Source: Hanleya hanleyi (lineage: Eukaryota > Mollusca > Polyplacophora > Lepidopleurida > Hanleyidae). Taken from it: a stretch of 64,000 nt of DNA. How positions within the stretch are numbered: the stretch's first letter is position 1; each line of letters starts with the position of its first letter. The stretch covers positions 1-64,000 of the forward strand of contig JAVTVY010018923.1 in assembly GCA_036873755.1 (NCBI GenBank), read 5' to 3'. Positions 45,593 to 55,162 of the stretch are shown here, in pieces. Made by a program: the position numbers and the translations under genes. Under the pieces are notes generated by a model that had not been told where the DNA came from, made no database searches, and saw only the letters and a list, made by a program, of their open reading frames with translations.

Positions 45593-46255
45593 CCGATCTA
45601 AACCAATGGTTGAGCGATCAAGACCCTTACAGTTTACAGAGACCTATTCGATATTCATTTAAGAGAAATAGAGTGATATCATCTGGAATTGATAATTTGT
45701 GGGACGCCGACCTGGCTGATGCTACCAATGTATCGAAACACAATGACAACATAAAGTTCCTACTCTTCGCTATTGACGTCTTCTCGCGTTATTTATGGGT
45801 CGTTCATCTCCCCAATAAACAACAGTCAATCGTTGCGGGATTGGAATCCATTTTAAAGCAAGGTAGATCCCCAAAATATCTTAGAGTCGACAAAGGTAGT
45901 GAATTCAATAACTGATGGGTGAAGGTCTACTTGACGAAGAAGAGAATTAAACCTTATGTCACACATAATGAGAAGGAGGCCAATTACGTGGAGAGGGGCA
46001 TCATGACGGTTAAGAACGTATTATATAAGTATTACACGCATAAGCAAACCTACCGCTACCTGGATGTTCTTGCAGACGTAGTGGGAGCAACAAGAGCTCC
46101 AGTTGGTCAATAAAGATGTTGATGCATTATGGAGGTTTGAAAAAGTACTCAAAACAAGACGTCGTCGAGGCAGGGTGGAAAAACTAATCAAATATGTCCG
46201 GTGGCCAATCAAATTCGCTAGCTGGGTGGCTCAAGAAGATATTGAAGCAATCTAA
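45540..46255 (+). pseudogene. Retroviral-like DDE integrase with C-terminal chromodomain, broken
   Basis: Polinton integrases insert the element with a 6-bp duplication. The N-terminal helix region (LRKRGYND...WLSDQDPYSLQRPI) is followed by the rve core with all three acidic residues: first Asp in LWDADLAD, second Asp in RVDKGSEFNN, Glu in NEKEANYVERGI. TGA interrupts at 45913-45915. Near 46090-46110 the frame shifts and a segment expected between core and tail is missing. The C-terminal end (KTRRRRGRVEKLI...VRWPIKFASWVAQED) is a chromodomain-type ending known from Polinton and Metaviridae integrases. An N-terminal zinc finger is not seen. Confidence 0.85.
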
Positions 46256-46310
46256 TCATATAAGAGGCGTCAGCAATTTTGTAGAAGTGTGGCGCTATGC
46301 ACACGACTGT

Positions 46311-46319
46311 ATATATATA
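46311..46319 (+). promoter_or_regulatory. TATA box upstream of the packaging ATPase
   Basis: TATATATAA lies 32 bp before the ATPase ATG at 46351, so transcription would begin only a few bases before the start codon. The same tight spacing is seen at the PolB promoter. Confidence 0.5.
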
Positions 46320-46350
46320 AGGTCGTTTGTGAACCATTAGTTCGTGTATC

Positions 46351-47060
46351 ATGTCGAGTACGTGTATGTTCTGTCAGAGAACCTTCTCTCATCGTCATAA
46401 TATGGTCAGACATATGCGTCTGAGGCATAGTCAGGAGATACCCCATCCCGCTAGAGGTCCACCAAGTGGAGTAGAGCATCCCTGTACCATGATGGTCAGC
46501 GGCCCTACGGGATGTGGCAAGACATCATGGGTGATGAAATTCTTAGAAGAAGGGCCAATCAGCTATACCCGTATAGTTTGGTGCTGCAGCCAGTGGCAGT
46601 CCGCCTACGAAAACACCTCTTTGAAGAATGTAACATTCGTGTCTGGTATCCCTCAAGACATTGAAGAGGCTTACTACTTCGACCCTAATGAGATCAACGT
46701 GGTAGTGCTCGATGACCTGATGGGTGTGGCTAAGGGATACTCACGCATCTCTGATCTCTTCACCAAAGGATCCCATCATCGCAATCTGTCCGTCATCTAT
46801 TTAACCCAAAATTTGTTTCCACAAGGGAAAGCCTCTCGCGACATTACTTTAAACTGTCAATACTTCGTACTCTTTAACAACACTATTGACAGACAACAAA
46901 TACAGCTCTTTGGACGACGTATCTATTTCAAACACACAGAGTATTTCATGGAGAATATGAAGATGCCATATCCACCCCTTACGGTTACCCCTTGATAGAC
47001 CTAAAGCCAACTACACCCGAAAATCAACAACTGCGGAAGGTTGTCGAATCGCAGGTTGGA
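46351..47060 (+). pseudogene. Packaging ATPase (FtsK/HerA, A32-like) with N-terminal zinc finger
   Basis: 214 codons are open from ATG 46351 to 46995. Residues 5-27 form a C2H2 zinc finger (CMFCQRTFSHRHNMVRHMRLRH). The P-loop is MVSGPTGCGKTSW (residues about 48-60) and Walker B is INVVVLDDLMG (about 124-134), followed by GSHHRNLSVIYLTQNLF and the C-terminal YFVLFNNTIDRQQIQLFGRR. The family pumps DNA into capsids of Polintons and large DNA viruses. Close to the end a single-base shift near 46980 moves the conserved tail (LIDLKPTTPEN) into the frame continuing at 46992. Most of the protein is nevertheless intact. Confidence 0.87.
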
Positions 47061-47519
47061 ATGGGACTTTTCATCACACAAAGACCTCCGTGGTACACTA
47101 CGCAAAAAGGTAAAGGAAGTAAGCGTCTGAAGCGTAAAGGTTGTGAAGAGCCCACCGCTAGTGTGAAACGAGAATCATGGAGAAGGCTGTTCGGTGTTCC
47201 TTCACGAGTGATGTTCAATGGTAAAATTATTGAAAAGGTCGCACAATATAGGAAGAAGGGATATACAGCAGACAAGGCCATAGACTTAGCAGTGGAGGCA
47301 TATACACCTCAGATGACTAGAAAAATGTGTCAGACTTATGTTGACACGGTGACAGGTATGAAAACTTTGGAATCCGATAGTATTCATGCGGAGTTAATGA
47401 AGACTTGCCTTGAACTGCAGAAATTACATAATATGGACTTTGCTGAGGCGATGACGCAGAGCATCAAACTGAGATGGCACCTATTCAAAGATTTATGTAA
47501 AACACGAGACGATGCTTAA
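47061..47519 (+). CDS. Conserved Polinton protein of unknown function
   Basis: 152 codons from ATG 47061 to TAA 47517-47519; the frame is also open upstream into the ATPase tail, so a fusion is possible. The N-terminal part is basic (QKGKGSKRLKRKGC); the C-terminal two thirds are helical (KKGYTADKAIDLAVEAYTPQ, ELMKTCLELQKLHNMDFAEA). The second Polinton remnant has a related sequence at 62130-62330 in the same place after its ATPase (HHKGYSKEEAAILVHN...QYVDLLIHMKFLDKD), which argues that this is a real gene. No family is recognised. Confidence 0.55.
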   Translation: MGLFITQRPPWYTTQKGKGSKRLKRKGCEEPTASVKRESWRRLFGVPSRVMFNGKIIEKVAQYRKKGYTADKAIDLAVEAYTPQMTRKMCQTYVDTVTGMKTLESDSIHAELMKTCLELQKLHNMDFAEAMTQSIKLRWHLFKDLCKTRDDA

Positions 47520-47693
47520 TGTTATTTATTCTAATACGTAACATGTAAATAAATATTATGTCTGAGTGTAGCCATATCGATACAAAAGGGATTCTTTTAT
47601 TCTAGTACGTTTTTATTTTATTCTAATACGTAACACGTAATACACAAGAATTAATGTTGTTGATTCCTACATATATACACATGGAAATATGTT
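47520..47693. other. Spacer between convergent Polinton genes with partial duplication
   Basis: The 3' ends of the rightward genes and PolB meet here. TTCTAATACGTAACA occurs twice (about 47529 and 47620), and TGAGTGTAGCCAT occurs at about 47563 and inside the PolB end at 47700, so the PolB 3' end has been partly duplicated. AATAAA is present on the + strand at 47550. Confidence 0.6.
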
Positions 47694-48012
47694 TCATGGC
47701 TGAGTGTAGCCATGTGCTACGGTATGTACACCATCGTTCAAAATATAGCGCTTGTCATCAAAGGGACATAGGCTTTGTTTGTTAACAGTCAGACTGTAGA
47801 GATGATGATCTATGTTTCTAATTTGATTCATGGTTGTACGAACACTTTTTCGATTGAATAAACATTCTTTATACATAGCATGTCTAAATTTTTTCTTGAT
47901 GGCATACTTGGTAATGCCTTTCGCCGTTTTCTTCCCTTCCCCGTTGTAAAGCAAACTATACATTTTCGGTCGAAGCCCGACAAACTCCTCGACGGGTAGA
48001 CCTTTAACATTG
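47694..48012 (-). pseudogene. PolB fragment, C-terminal thumb end
   Basis: About 106 residues, open to TGA 47694-47696. The block GLPVEEFVGLRPKMYSLLYN followed by KKTAKGITKYAIKKKFRH and YKECLFN is the typical C-terminal signature of Polinton-type PolB. The upstream edge at about 48012 is the insertion point of RT copy 1. Confidence 0.88.
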
Positions 48013-49420
48013 ACAGAAGTACTCTTCCCCAAGTAAAACAAGTACTGAGAAACCTCAATTCGCAAGAAGTTCTAGCAAATCTCCAGAGTAAATTCGTCAT
48101 AGTACCAGCAGACAAAGCTCCGAATAATATAATATTCATATGTAAATATTACTATTACCAGGTGCTGGTTAAAAAATTGAGTGTAGACATATCTTCATCA
48201 AATACGTCTACTTACTCCCAAACTGCATTTACTCTGGAAGATTTATTTAACAATCACAAAAAGTTTCTCAGGGAAAGAGGTATTTGTCTTCCAACCAATC
48301 ATAACGACATACCAAACTATACTGGACTCCCAAAATGCATAAATCACCATACAAAGCTAGATTCATAGCTGCTTCTAGAAGCTGCACCATCAAGCTTCTT
48401 TCAACCCTATTCACGAGGGCCCTTCAGGAGGTAAAAGCATTTTGTGAAAGGTATTGCGCCACTATTTCTAAGAACTCTGGCGTTGAATGTATGTGGATAT
48501 TGAAAAACTCAAAATGTCTTACGGAAGAACTTGATGCTAAAGGTCACATACCGTACAGACATGTATCCACATGGGATTTCTCGACTCTCTATACTACAAT
48601 CCCTCATCAGGACCTTATTGACCGTCTAAGTTCATTAATAGTATCTGTGTTCAAGAAAACAGATCGTAGATATATTAATGTCGGAAGCCATAAAGCATTC
48701 TTTAGCTCTACTACATACAAGAGATATCATTCATGGGATGTTTCTTTGTTTATAGAGTTGCTTGAATTTCTCATTAAAAATATATATGTGAAATTTGGCA
48801 ACACAATATATCAGCAGCATATAGGTATTCCAATGGGTACTAATTGTGCACCCCTGTTGGCTGACCTGTATCTGTTCTCTTATGAATATGACTATATGCA
48901 GGCGCTTTCAAAAACCGATCCATTCAAAGCCCGTTCCTTCTCATTCACCAAACGCTATATAGACGATCTTCTCGCTGTGGATAATCGCTATATAAATGAC
49001 GCAGTGAAGGATATATATCCACCTTCACTGGATTTGAAGGAAACTACAGATAGCCCTACAGGCACATCTTATTTAGATCTCTATCTCTATAAAAATGAAG
49101 CGGGCATTCTCTCTCGTCGACTTTATGACAAAAGAGATGATTACAATTTCGACATCGTAAACTATCCCTTTCTGGATAGTAATATTCCAGTGGGACCTGC
49201 ATATGGCGTATACATATCTCGCTTAGTAGCATTTGCTAGATCCTGTGTTAAATGTGATGATTTTAATCAACGTCACAAAACATTGTTGCAGAAACTTATA
49301 AAACAGGGCTATTCCACCAAGCGCCTCCACTCAAAGTTTCTCAAATTTGGCGATACATATCGCATGCTGATAGCAAAATACGAACGTAGCGTGCAAGATC
49401 TATGGCGCTACGTTTCGTAA
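48013..49420 (+). pseudogene. Penelope-related reverse transcriptase, N-truncated and frameshifted
   Basis: Two overlapping frames (48013-48368 and 48335-49420) belong to one protein separated by a single-base shift at the CCCAAAATGC stretch near 48330. Motifs in order are KFVIVPADKAPNN, GLPK then MHKSPYKARFIAAS, STWDFSTLYTTIPH (motif A), IGIPMGTNCAPLLADLYLF (motif B), KRYIDDLLAV (motif C, Tyr-x-Asp-Asp), SYLDLYLYKNE, and the tail GPAYGVYISRLVAFARS. This is a very common RT type of marine invertebrates, with motif order like Penelope-like elements, but I cannot assign a named clade. The catalytic Asp pair is present. Confidence 0.78.
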
Positions 49421-49820
49421 CTTGTGTCTAATTCCGCTTAACCGGGGCTAGGGGCCGTATGAACCCATGTACTTCAAGATCCTCATGGTACTCATATGAA
49501 CAGTCACAATCAAAGCGTGACTGAGATACATCATTCTTTAGATGACGACTTTACAACGAATATTATGGATTAAGAATACTGATCAGCGATACGGATTTGA
49601 TATTTTTGGAACATCATGATGTCTTGCCGGCATCATTGAAAACTGTTGACCGCTTCTCTTGCAGGAAACAAGCCTATGTTTTTGTATACTATGATTGTCT
49701 TTTTGAATTTGGTGCTAATACTGTTATATGGAAAATGGAATAGGTCTTTGGATTATGGACGCGGATATTCTCTAATGGACGACGGCTGGACTATGAATGA
49801 CGGACTAGACGCTTGTAATT
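48013..49820 (+). mobile_element. RT retroelement copy 1 (longest copy, 1.8 kb)
   Basis: Inserted in PolB, in the opposite orientation to PolB. It carries the reverse transcriptase pseudogene, then a 3' region with a small membrane-protein frame, and ends GACGCTTGTAATT at 49820 like copies 2 and 3. It begins within an RT reading frame (from about 48013), so its 5' end is also truncated. No terminal repeats, poly(A) tail or GIY-YIG nuclease is seen. Confidence 0.82.
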
Positions 49821-49822
49821 CA
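49646..49822 (+). CDS. Small membrane protein in the 3' region of the RT element
   Basis: The element-encoded part is about 59 residues, with one hydrophobic segment (MFLYTMIVFLNLVLILLYG) and a tail GKWNRSLDYGRGYSLMDDGW; after 49820 the frame continues fortuitously into PolB antisense sequence. In copy 2 the same frame stays open on the - strand (42624 to 42399) with only a few amino-acid changes. Whether it is translated, is a remnant of a gene picked up from a Polinton, or is simply 3' UTR cannot be decided. Confidence 0.4.
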
Positions 49823-50248
49823 TCTTTCATCTTCCCCAACACTTTGGCATTGTCAGCGGTGTAAAAGGGGTGATCGCGCTGGTAGTTGCTCGTATCAAAC
49901 ATGGACATCCGTTGTGCCATGTCGTTGTAAATATTATGGGTTTGGATGTCATAGCACAAACTATCCATGTCGGAAAAGAGGAGCTTAGCTTTAGAACCAT
50001 ATTCTGGCTTGATATGATTGTAGTGAAAATCAAACATGAGCAGTTTTGATAGATCTATAACGGCAAAACCGACGTATATGGGTCTGTTCAATTTTAGTTT
50101 GATGGTCTTCAAATGAACGGCTACCAATTCCTCGTTGAAAATCTTGAAACTGTGAAAGGTGGGCTTGGTGATCATTCTTTTCAGTCTCTGCTTGGAATGT
50201 ACCAGTTCGATGTTGATCCTTTTTCGAACATTCTCCAACGTCTTTCCA
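49821..50248 (-). pseudogene. PolB fragment with motif C
   Basis: About 142 residues, open throughout: GKTLENVRKRINIELV (just after motif B), NRPIYVGFAVIDLSKLLMF, then LLFSDMDSLCYDI, which is polymerase motif C with the Asp-x-Asp pair retained but Thr replaced by Met. Ends at AKVLGKMKD where RT copy 1 is inserted. Confidence 0.9.
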
Positions 50249-50415
50249 AATTACAAGCGTCTAGTCCGTCATTCATAATCCAGCCGTCGTCCATTAGAGA
50301 AACACAGTGAAGATTGAAAGATGCTTTATTTATTCAGGGTAAACACAATTAGCGTTAAGATTTAAATTGATATAAAATAGTAATGTACCTGCTTAGTAAT
50401 TGAAAAAATAGCTTA
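50249..50415 (-). mobile_element. RT retroelement copy 3 (167 bp, mostly 3' end)
   Basis: On the - strand the last 52 bp (50300 to 50249) match the 3' end of copies 1 and 2, again ending GCTTGTAATT. The preceding 115 bp (50301-50415) match neither and include AATAAATAAA-like sequence on the - strand, so they may come from template switching or filler. It sits in PolB motif B. Confidence 0.75.
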
Positions 50416-50442
50416 GCTGTTGTTCATCCCCTTACAAAAAAA

Positions 50443-50712
50443 TCTTATAGGATCCTATAAGATTCTGAAAAATCCTATAAGATTATTCGAAATCTTATAA
50501 GATTCTAAAAAATCCTATAAGATTCTAAAAAATCCTATAAGATTCTGAAAAATCCTATAAGATTCTGAAAAATCCTATAAGATTCTGAGAAAATCTTATA
50601 AGATTCTAAGAAATCCTATAAGATTAAAAAAATCCTATAAGATTCTGAAAAGTCTTATAAGATTCTAAAAAAAATCCTATAAGATTCTAAAAAATCCTAC
50701 TGGATTTAATAG
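50443..50712. repeat. Left subterminal iteron array of the transposon
   Basis: About a dozen units of 18-21 bp, each AATCCTATAAGATTCTRAAA or a close variant. CCTATAAGAT and ATCTTATAGG are complements, so each unit is a potential binding site. Confidence 0.93.
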
Positions 50713-50780
50713 GATAGAAATATAATAATCCTATTGGATTTAATATGACACTCCATAGGATCAATTGTATTAATGATATT

Positions 50781-50987
50781 AAGAAGAGTGGAAATTGATC
50801 CCGCTCAAGTATTTTAGTGAATTATTTCACACAAATTAAGTGCGTTTCACTGAAGTAATTGAATGTAATTTCACTCGAACATTATTTTGCCCACCACTTC
50901 AGCGATTTATTGACTTAATAAGCAAAATCCACCCAACTTGATACTGGACTTCATTCAACTTGAGTGGGATCAATTTCCACTCTTCTT
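50781..50987. mobile_element. Nested 207-bp MITE/fold-back
   Basis: A 30-base arm starting AAGAAGAGTGGAAATTGATC at 50781 is complemented at 50958-50987 with a single mismatch. It lies inside the 4.7-kb transposon. Confidence 0.85.
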
Positions 50988-52340
50988 GGCAAAAAATAAT
51001 TTAATGTTTTTAGAGAGTGATGTTTATGCGGTCTTCAGTCAAGACAAATATATCTAAAATGCGTTTTTGCTTAATCAGGACAGATCTGTGAATAACCACA
51101 ACACAAGTAGTATTTTGGACCCTATATGATCCAGATCTTATAGGATTTGCAATTTTATATGATCATATACGATTCAATATCAGTTCACAATACCCAAGTA
51201 ATGTTCTCCATATTTGGCTGCTCGCAGTTGGAGAGAGAGATTTTGTACCACAAATCTCCAATCTGCTGCTCATGATGCATCAAATATCAATTTTGGTAGT
51301 TTCATATGAAATTCATCTTAAATTTTAACTTGAATTTAATACAAACTCATGATTAATATTTTCAATAGCTATACTATATTACAATTGAATTGAAGGATTA
51401 ATTTTATTTTCATATTGTGTGAATATTCTATCGTTATGCTGATATTTGACTGTGAAGTATTTTGAAATGTCACTTAGGAAATGCTAATAAAAATTGACAA
51501 AAAACCTAATTGCCATCCATCATAGTTCGATATCCAAACAAATGCAAGGTCACTGAAAACTAAATTTAAATATTCTAACTCAAATCGAATTCACTATTAA
51601 TCTTCATCTGAAATTTATTAAAATTGGAATAAATCTATGAAGTTTTGAATATTTGATTGTTTGGAATTAAAGTTTTATTTAAAATTGAATTAAGGATGTC
51701 CGTAATTAACTCTTCGAATAATGTGTGTTGCTGCATTCATAATTGTGTAATATGAGGAATATAGGTCGGTGTGCATTGTTTAGCTGTTGACACTGTTAAA
51801 AAGACGGACCCATGCTCCATTTGATAACCTAGAAAACAAAGGGAATTGCCCAGGTTTTGAATCCTATTCACAAAAATATTACATAAATAGTATTTAACTT
51901 TTTCCTATATTCTAACTGTTTGGAGACAATCACAATGTCTTTCAAAATTTATCAAATTGGATGAATGTTGCTGCACAAAATTCTCAGCTAGAAGACTTTT
52001 AAAGGAAATCCCTGTCGCTTAATCTAACTCAAACTGGCAAAAACTGCTGCCAAGAAAAAATCACCAGCAGACATCCCTTAAACCTTGATTGTCATCATTT
52101 CATTATGAAATATGTTTTGTTATCATTCAAATCCTTGAAGATTCTCATGAATGAATAAACTTCTGATCAGTTCAAATGGTTTCCCAATCTAAATGGTATT
52201 TACAAAATCTCTCCACTTCAAATGGAGGGGAGATAACTCTGCTTGTTCACACTAGGTGGCGCTGCACAGGGACAAGAAAGATTTTTTTGCAGTTATTTTA
52301 TTAATAGCTGACTGATTTGAGGGCAGTAAAAGTCATATTT
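50988..52340. other. Transposon interior, non-coding
   Basis: AT-rich sequence with no exon recognised until the possible first exon near 52350. One CTCF-like site is present at 52249-52263. Confidence 0.5.
52249..52263 (+). promoter_or_regulatory. CTCF-like motif
   Basis: ACACTAGGTGGCGCT fits 14 of 15 positions of the CTCF core consensus as I know it (CCASYAGRKGGCRSY). It lies about 100 bp upstream of the possible first cargo exon. Occupancy is unknown. Confidence 0.4.
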
Positions 52341-52351
52341 CCGATTATATA

Positions 52352-52380
52352 TGGCTGATGGAACGGACTCAGAATGATGG
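52352..52380 (+). other. Possible first exon of the transposon cargo gene
   Basis: ATGGCTGATGGAACGG lies near 52352, and a consensus donor ATG|GTAAGT follows at about 52381. Phase does not connect cleanly to the exon at 53611, so either another exon intervenes or the gene is decayed. Confidence 0.25.
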
Positions 52381-53610
52381 TAAGTACCTTTTGCAAATTG
52401 TAGGCTAAATTAGCATTCTAAAGTCTCCATTTGTTAAGTCTGGAATATGTTGGACTAGTTTAAAATATATTTTAGTTATATAAGTAACTTTGTCAGGTTT
52501 GTATATTACACTGTAAATACAACAACCAAAACATTATACTGCCTTGAAAAGATTTATTTATCTCACCGATTTATGAAAGAAAGGGCTTGTTGGTTGATTT
52601 TCTCGTTTTCTCTAATCTCATGGGTAGGATAGTTAGGTATGTACTTTTATTAAGCCCAGTGTAATTAACCTTAGATATAAAATGCTGTCTAACATATATT
52701 TCAATAGCTGAACAGACATGTATATTTTGTTAATTAAAATAACCGGTCAACCTCACAAGAATAGACCAGTTTGTCTTAGTGGTCCATTGTGTAAGGGATT
52801 AACCATGCTGGGTGACTCTTTGCACAGTTCAATGTGAGAAACCCAGAAGGGGGTGTTTTTACAATCTCATTGTGTCATTTCCTGTACTGGTATACCTTCC
52901 ACCTTTAATAGTCAAGCCATTTCAGATGTTTACATGACAAAATTGGCATAACATATGAATGAACTGATAACAGTTGATTTGTGATTCTTTCAAGTCCTGG
53001 CTTTTATTTCATACTGTCGGTTTCACAGTCTGAGCTCCCACCATAATGAACAGTTTATCAATGATGTTTTTATTATGACGTTCACAGCTTCACTGTGGAC
53101 TCTGGCGAAGGAATACAAATACACTTACAACACAGCTTTGCCCAGTTCCGGGTAGGCCTAATGTACCAGTGGTGTGTACTATTCCTGACAACCCGAACTT
53201 TGGATGCTTTAATTTGTTGAGCTAAGGGCTGATCTATATGATGCTACAAATTGTGGTTAGTATCGTCCATTAATTGTTCACTGCATTCAACACTCCATCG
53301 TATTCCTCTTACATATCAATATAAACGTAAATTGGTATTGTTGCCTAAACTTTAATACGTGTTGTACCCCATTTATGTACTTTTCAATTGTGATGGGGGG
53401 GGTTATCATGTACTGTACATTCTTTCATACACATTATCTGAACGAAGTCAAATGTCATTTATTAGAATTTCCAGGTTGTTTGGTTACGCATTGCATTTTC
53501 ACATTGCTTATTTCAATATTTAAAGTTAGTACACAATTGATTTGAAAATTGTTGAGTTTATTTTCGAAATAAATCGCGATATGATATGGTAATAATTGTT
53601 TTCCCCACAG

Positions 53611-53751
53611 GAGATCAGAGAGCCTACAAAGAAGATGAGCAAGACAGTTTGTGATGCCCGGAAGAATGAGCCAAACAACACCCTCGAGAAGTTAAAAAAG
53701 CAGCGACAAGGAAACCTTCCAGTGGCACCTGTTTATGACGAGTCAGATGAT
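53611..53751 (+). CDS. Internal exon of transposon cargo gene (unknown)
   Basis: 47 codons, in phase 0 at both ends, flanked by TTCCCCACAG and a perfect donor GTAAGT. The residues are charged and look genuinely coding (REPTKKMSKTVCDARKNEP, LEKLKKQRQGNL). No domain is recognised. The location inside a TIR transposon means either a spliced transposase-associated gene or a captured host exon. Confidence 0.45.
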
Positions 53752-54418
53752 GTAAGTATAAATTCAACTATCATGACTATTCAGCTAAATCCCTTAGGCT
53801 ATTATCAAATAATTAATTATTTTGACCATTGAGAAGATTTCTCATTAATTGTCTCATCTATATTTACTGGTAAGATTTTAAATTTGTTTTTTTGTAAGTT
53901 TGCTAACCATTAAAATGCATATTAAATGACACTGACTTTTAATGGGTAACAAGCGATCACTTGTAAATAATCATTTAATGTAATTAATCTTAGTAAATAA
54001 TAATTCAATGAGATTTGATCCTTTGTCAACATGATTCTGCAATTTATGACTATTAACATTCTGACTGAATATTATCAATCCAATTGTCAGTACACATTTT
54101 GTATCTTTTATTTCATCCGAGAAAGATGACCATGGACCTAATGAGTGCATTGTTCATGAGGAATAAAATGGCCTCCCATACTTTGACAGGGATGAAACCC
54201 AATGTACGTGACAAGAGAGGTAGAGGCTAAGCCTGCAATTGACCAAGAAAATATCAAGCCATCCAAGGTAAAAACTTTTCTTCATAAATATTCCAAACAT
54301 CTGATGATTAATCCCAAGTTCAATGCCCATGTTTTTGATAGCTTATAGTTTGAAATGTTGTGATTGAATATATATTGAAATTCAGTGGCTAACTGCAAAT
54401 TATTTCATTCTCTTACAG

Positions 54419-54529
54419 ACTACTGCCTGAAGAAATTCCAAAGTTCCGTGAAAGTCATTCGGGAGGCAATGAAGTCGAAACTCAATGGCGAGCAGAAATT
54501 GTACGGAAAACTGATGGAGAGATTATGAT
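54419..54529 (+). CDS. Terminal exon of transposon cargo gene (unknown)
   Basis: Acceptor CATTCTCTTACAG at 54406-54418, then two bases and 36 codons (YCLKKFQSSVKVIREAMK, LNGEQKLYGKLMERL) to TGA 54527-54529. AATAAA follows at about 54578. A degraded intermediate exon may lie at 54125-54270 (it ends CCATCCAAG|GTAAAA) but has stops in the expected frame. Confidence 0.4.
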
Positions 54530-54832
54530 GCCCTCATATGTTCCTCTGTTTATATCTCAAAAGTGCACATGTACATAATAAAGAAATATTTGTATTTTAT
54601 GTCTTTCTATGCATTAGTTATTTACCAGATTATCTTTAACATAGCTGTGCTACATCCAAAACAAGCAATGTTTATGCTAATACATTTTCTGATGTATTTA
54701 CTATTTTACAGCACAGGGGCATTTTGTATTTCATGGAGTTACTATAAAAGATGACCTATATCACTCATCCAAATATTCGTATAGAAACTTTATATCCTGT
54801 AGATTTCTAAGAATCCATTCCATAACTAAATT

Positions 54833-55150
54833 TTATAGGATCCTATTAAAAAATCCTACAAGATTTTTATCCTATTAAAAAATCTTATAGGATTTCAATC
54901 TTATAGGATTTTAATCTTATAGGATCCTGATTTCTAGGATCCTATTAAAAAATCCTATAGGATTTCAATCTTATAGGATTTTAATCTTATAGGATCCTAT
55001 TAAAAAATCCTATAGGATTTCAATCTTATAGGATTTCAATCTTATAGGATTTTAATCTTATAGGATCCTATTAAAAAATCTTATAGGATTTTGGGCCAAA
55101 ATCTTATAGGATCCTATACGATTTTATCTTATAGGATCCTATAAGATTTT
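54833..55150. repeat. Right subterminal iteron array of the transposon
   Basis: Units such as AATCTTATAGGATTTCAATC and ATAGGATCCTATTAAAAAAT alternate over 318 bp, mainly in the orientation opposite to the left array. Confidence 0.93.
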
Positions 55151-55162
55151 TTTGTAAGGGTC

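Larger units (their letters stand above)
50429..55160. mobile_element. 4.7-kb DNA transposon with palindromic iteron arrays
   Basis: Ends are CCCTTACAAAAAAATCTTAT and its complement, continuing as a perfect palindrome ATCTTATAGGATCCTATAAG at each end. TC is duplicated on both sides (50427-50428 and 55161-55162), and the PolB sequence is continuous across. Inside the ends, arrays of 18-20-bp units (CCTATAAGATTCTGAAAAAT type, 50443-50712; the inverted type, 54833-55150) form extended subterminal repeats. The centre has splice-bounded cargo but no recognised transposase. Subterminal arrays and a 2-bp duplication recall EnSpm/CACTA-like elements, but the termini are not CACTA. Confidence 0.85.

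Noticed and set aside
48013..49820. RT gene as an original part of the Polinton gene set
   Set aside because: It is inserted within PolB, with PolB pieces on both sides, and other truncated copies share its 3' end. It is a later insertion.
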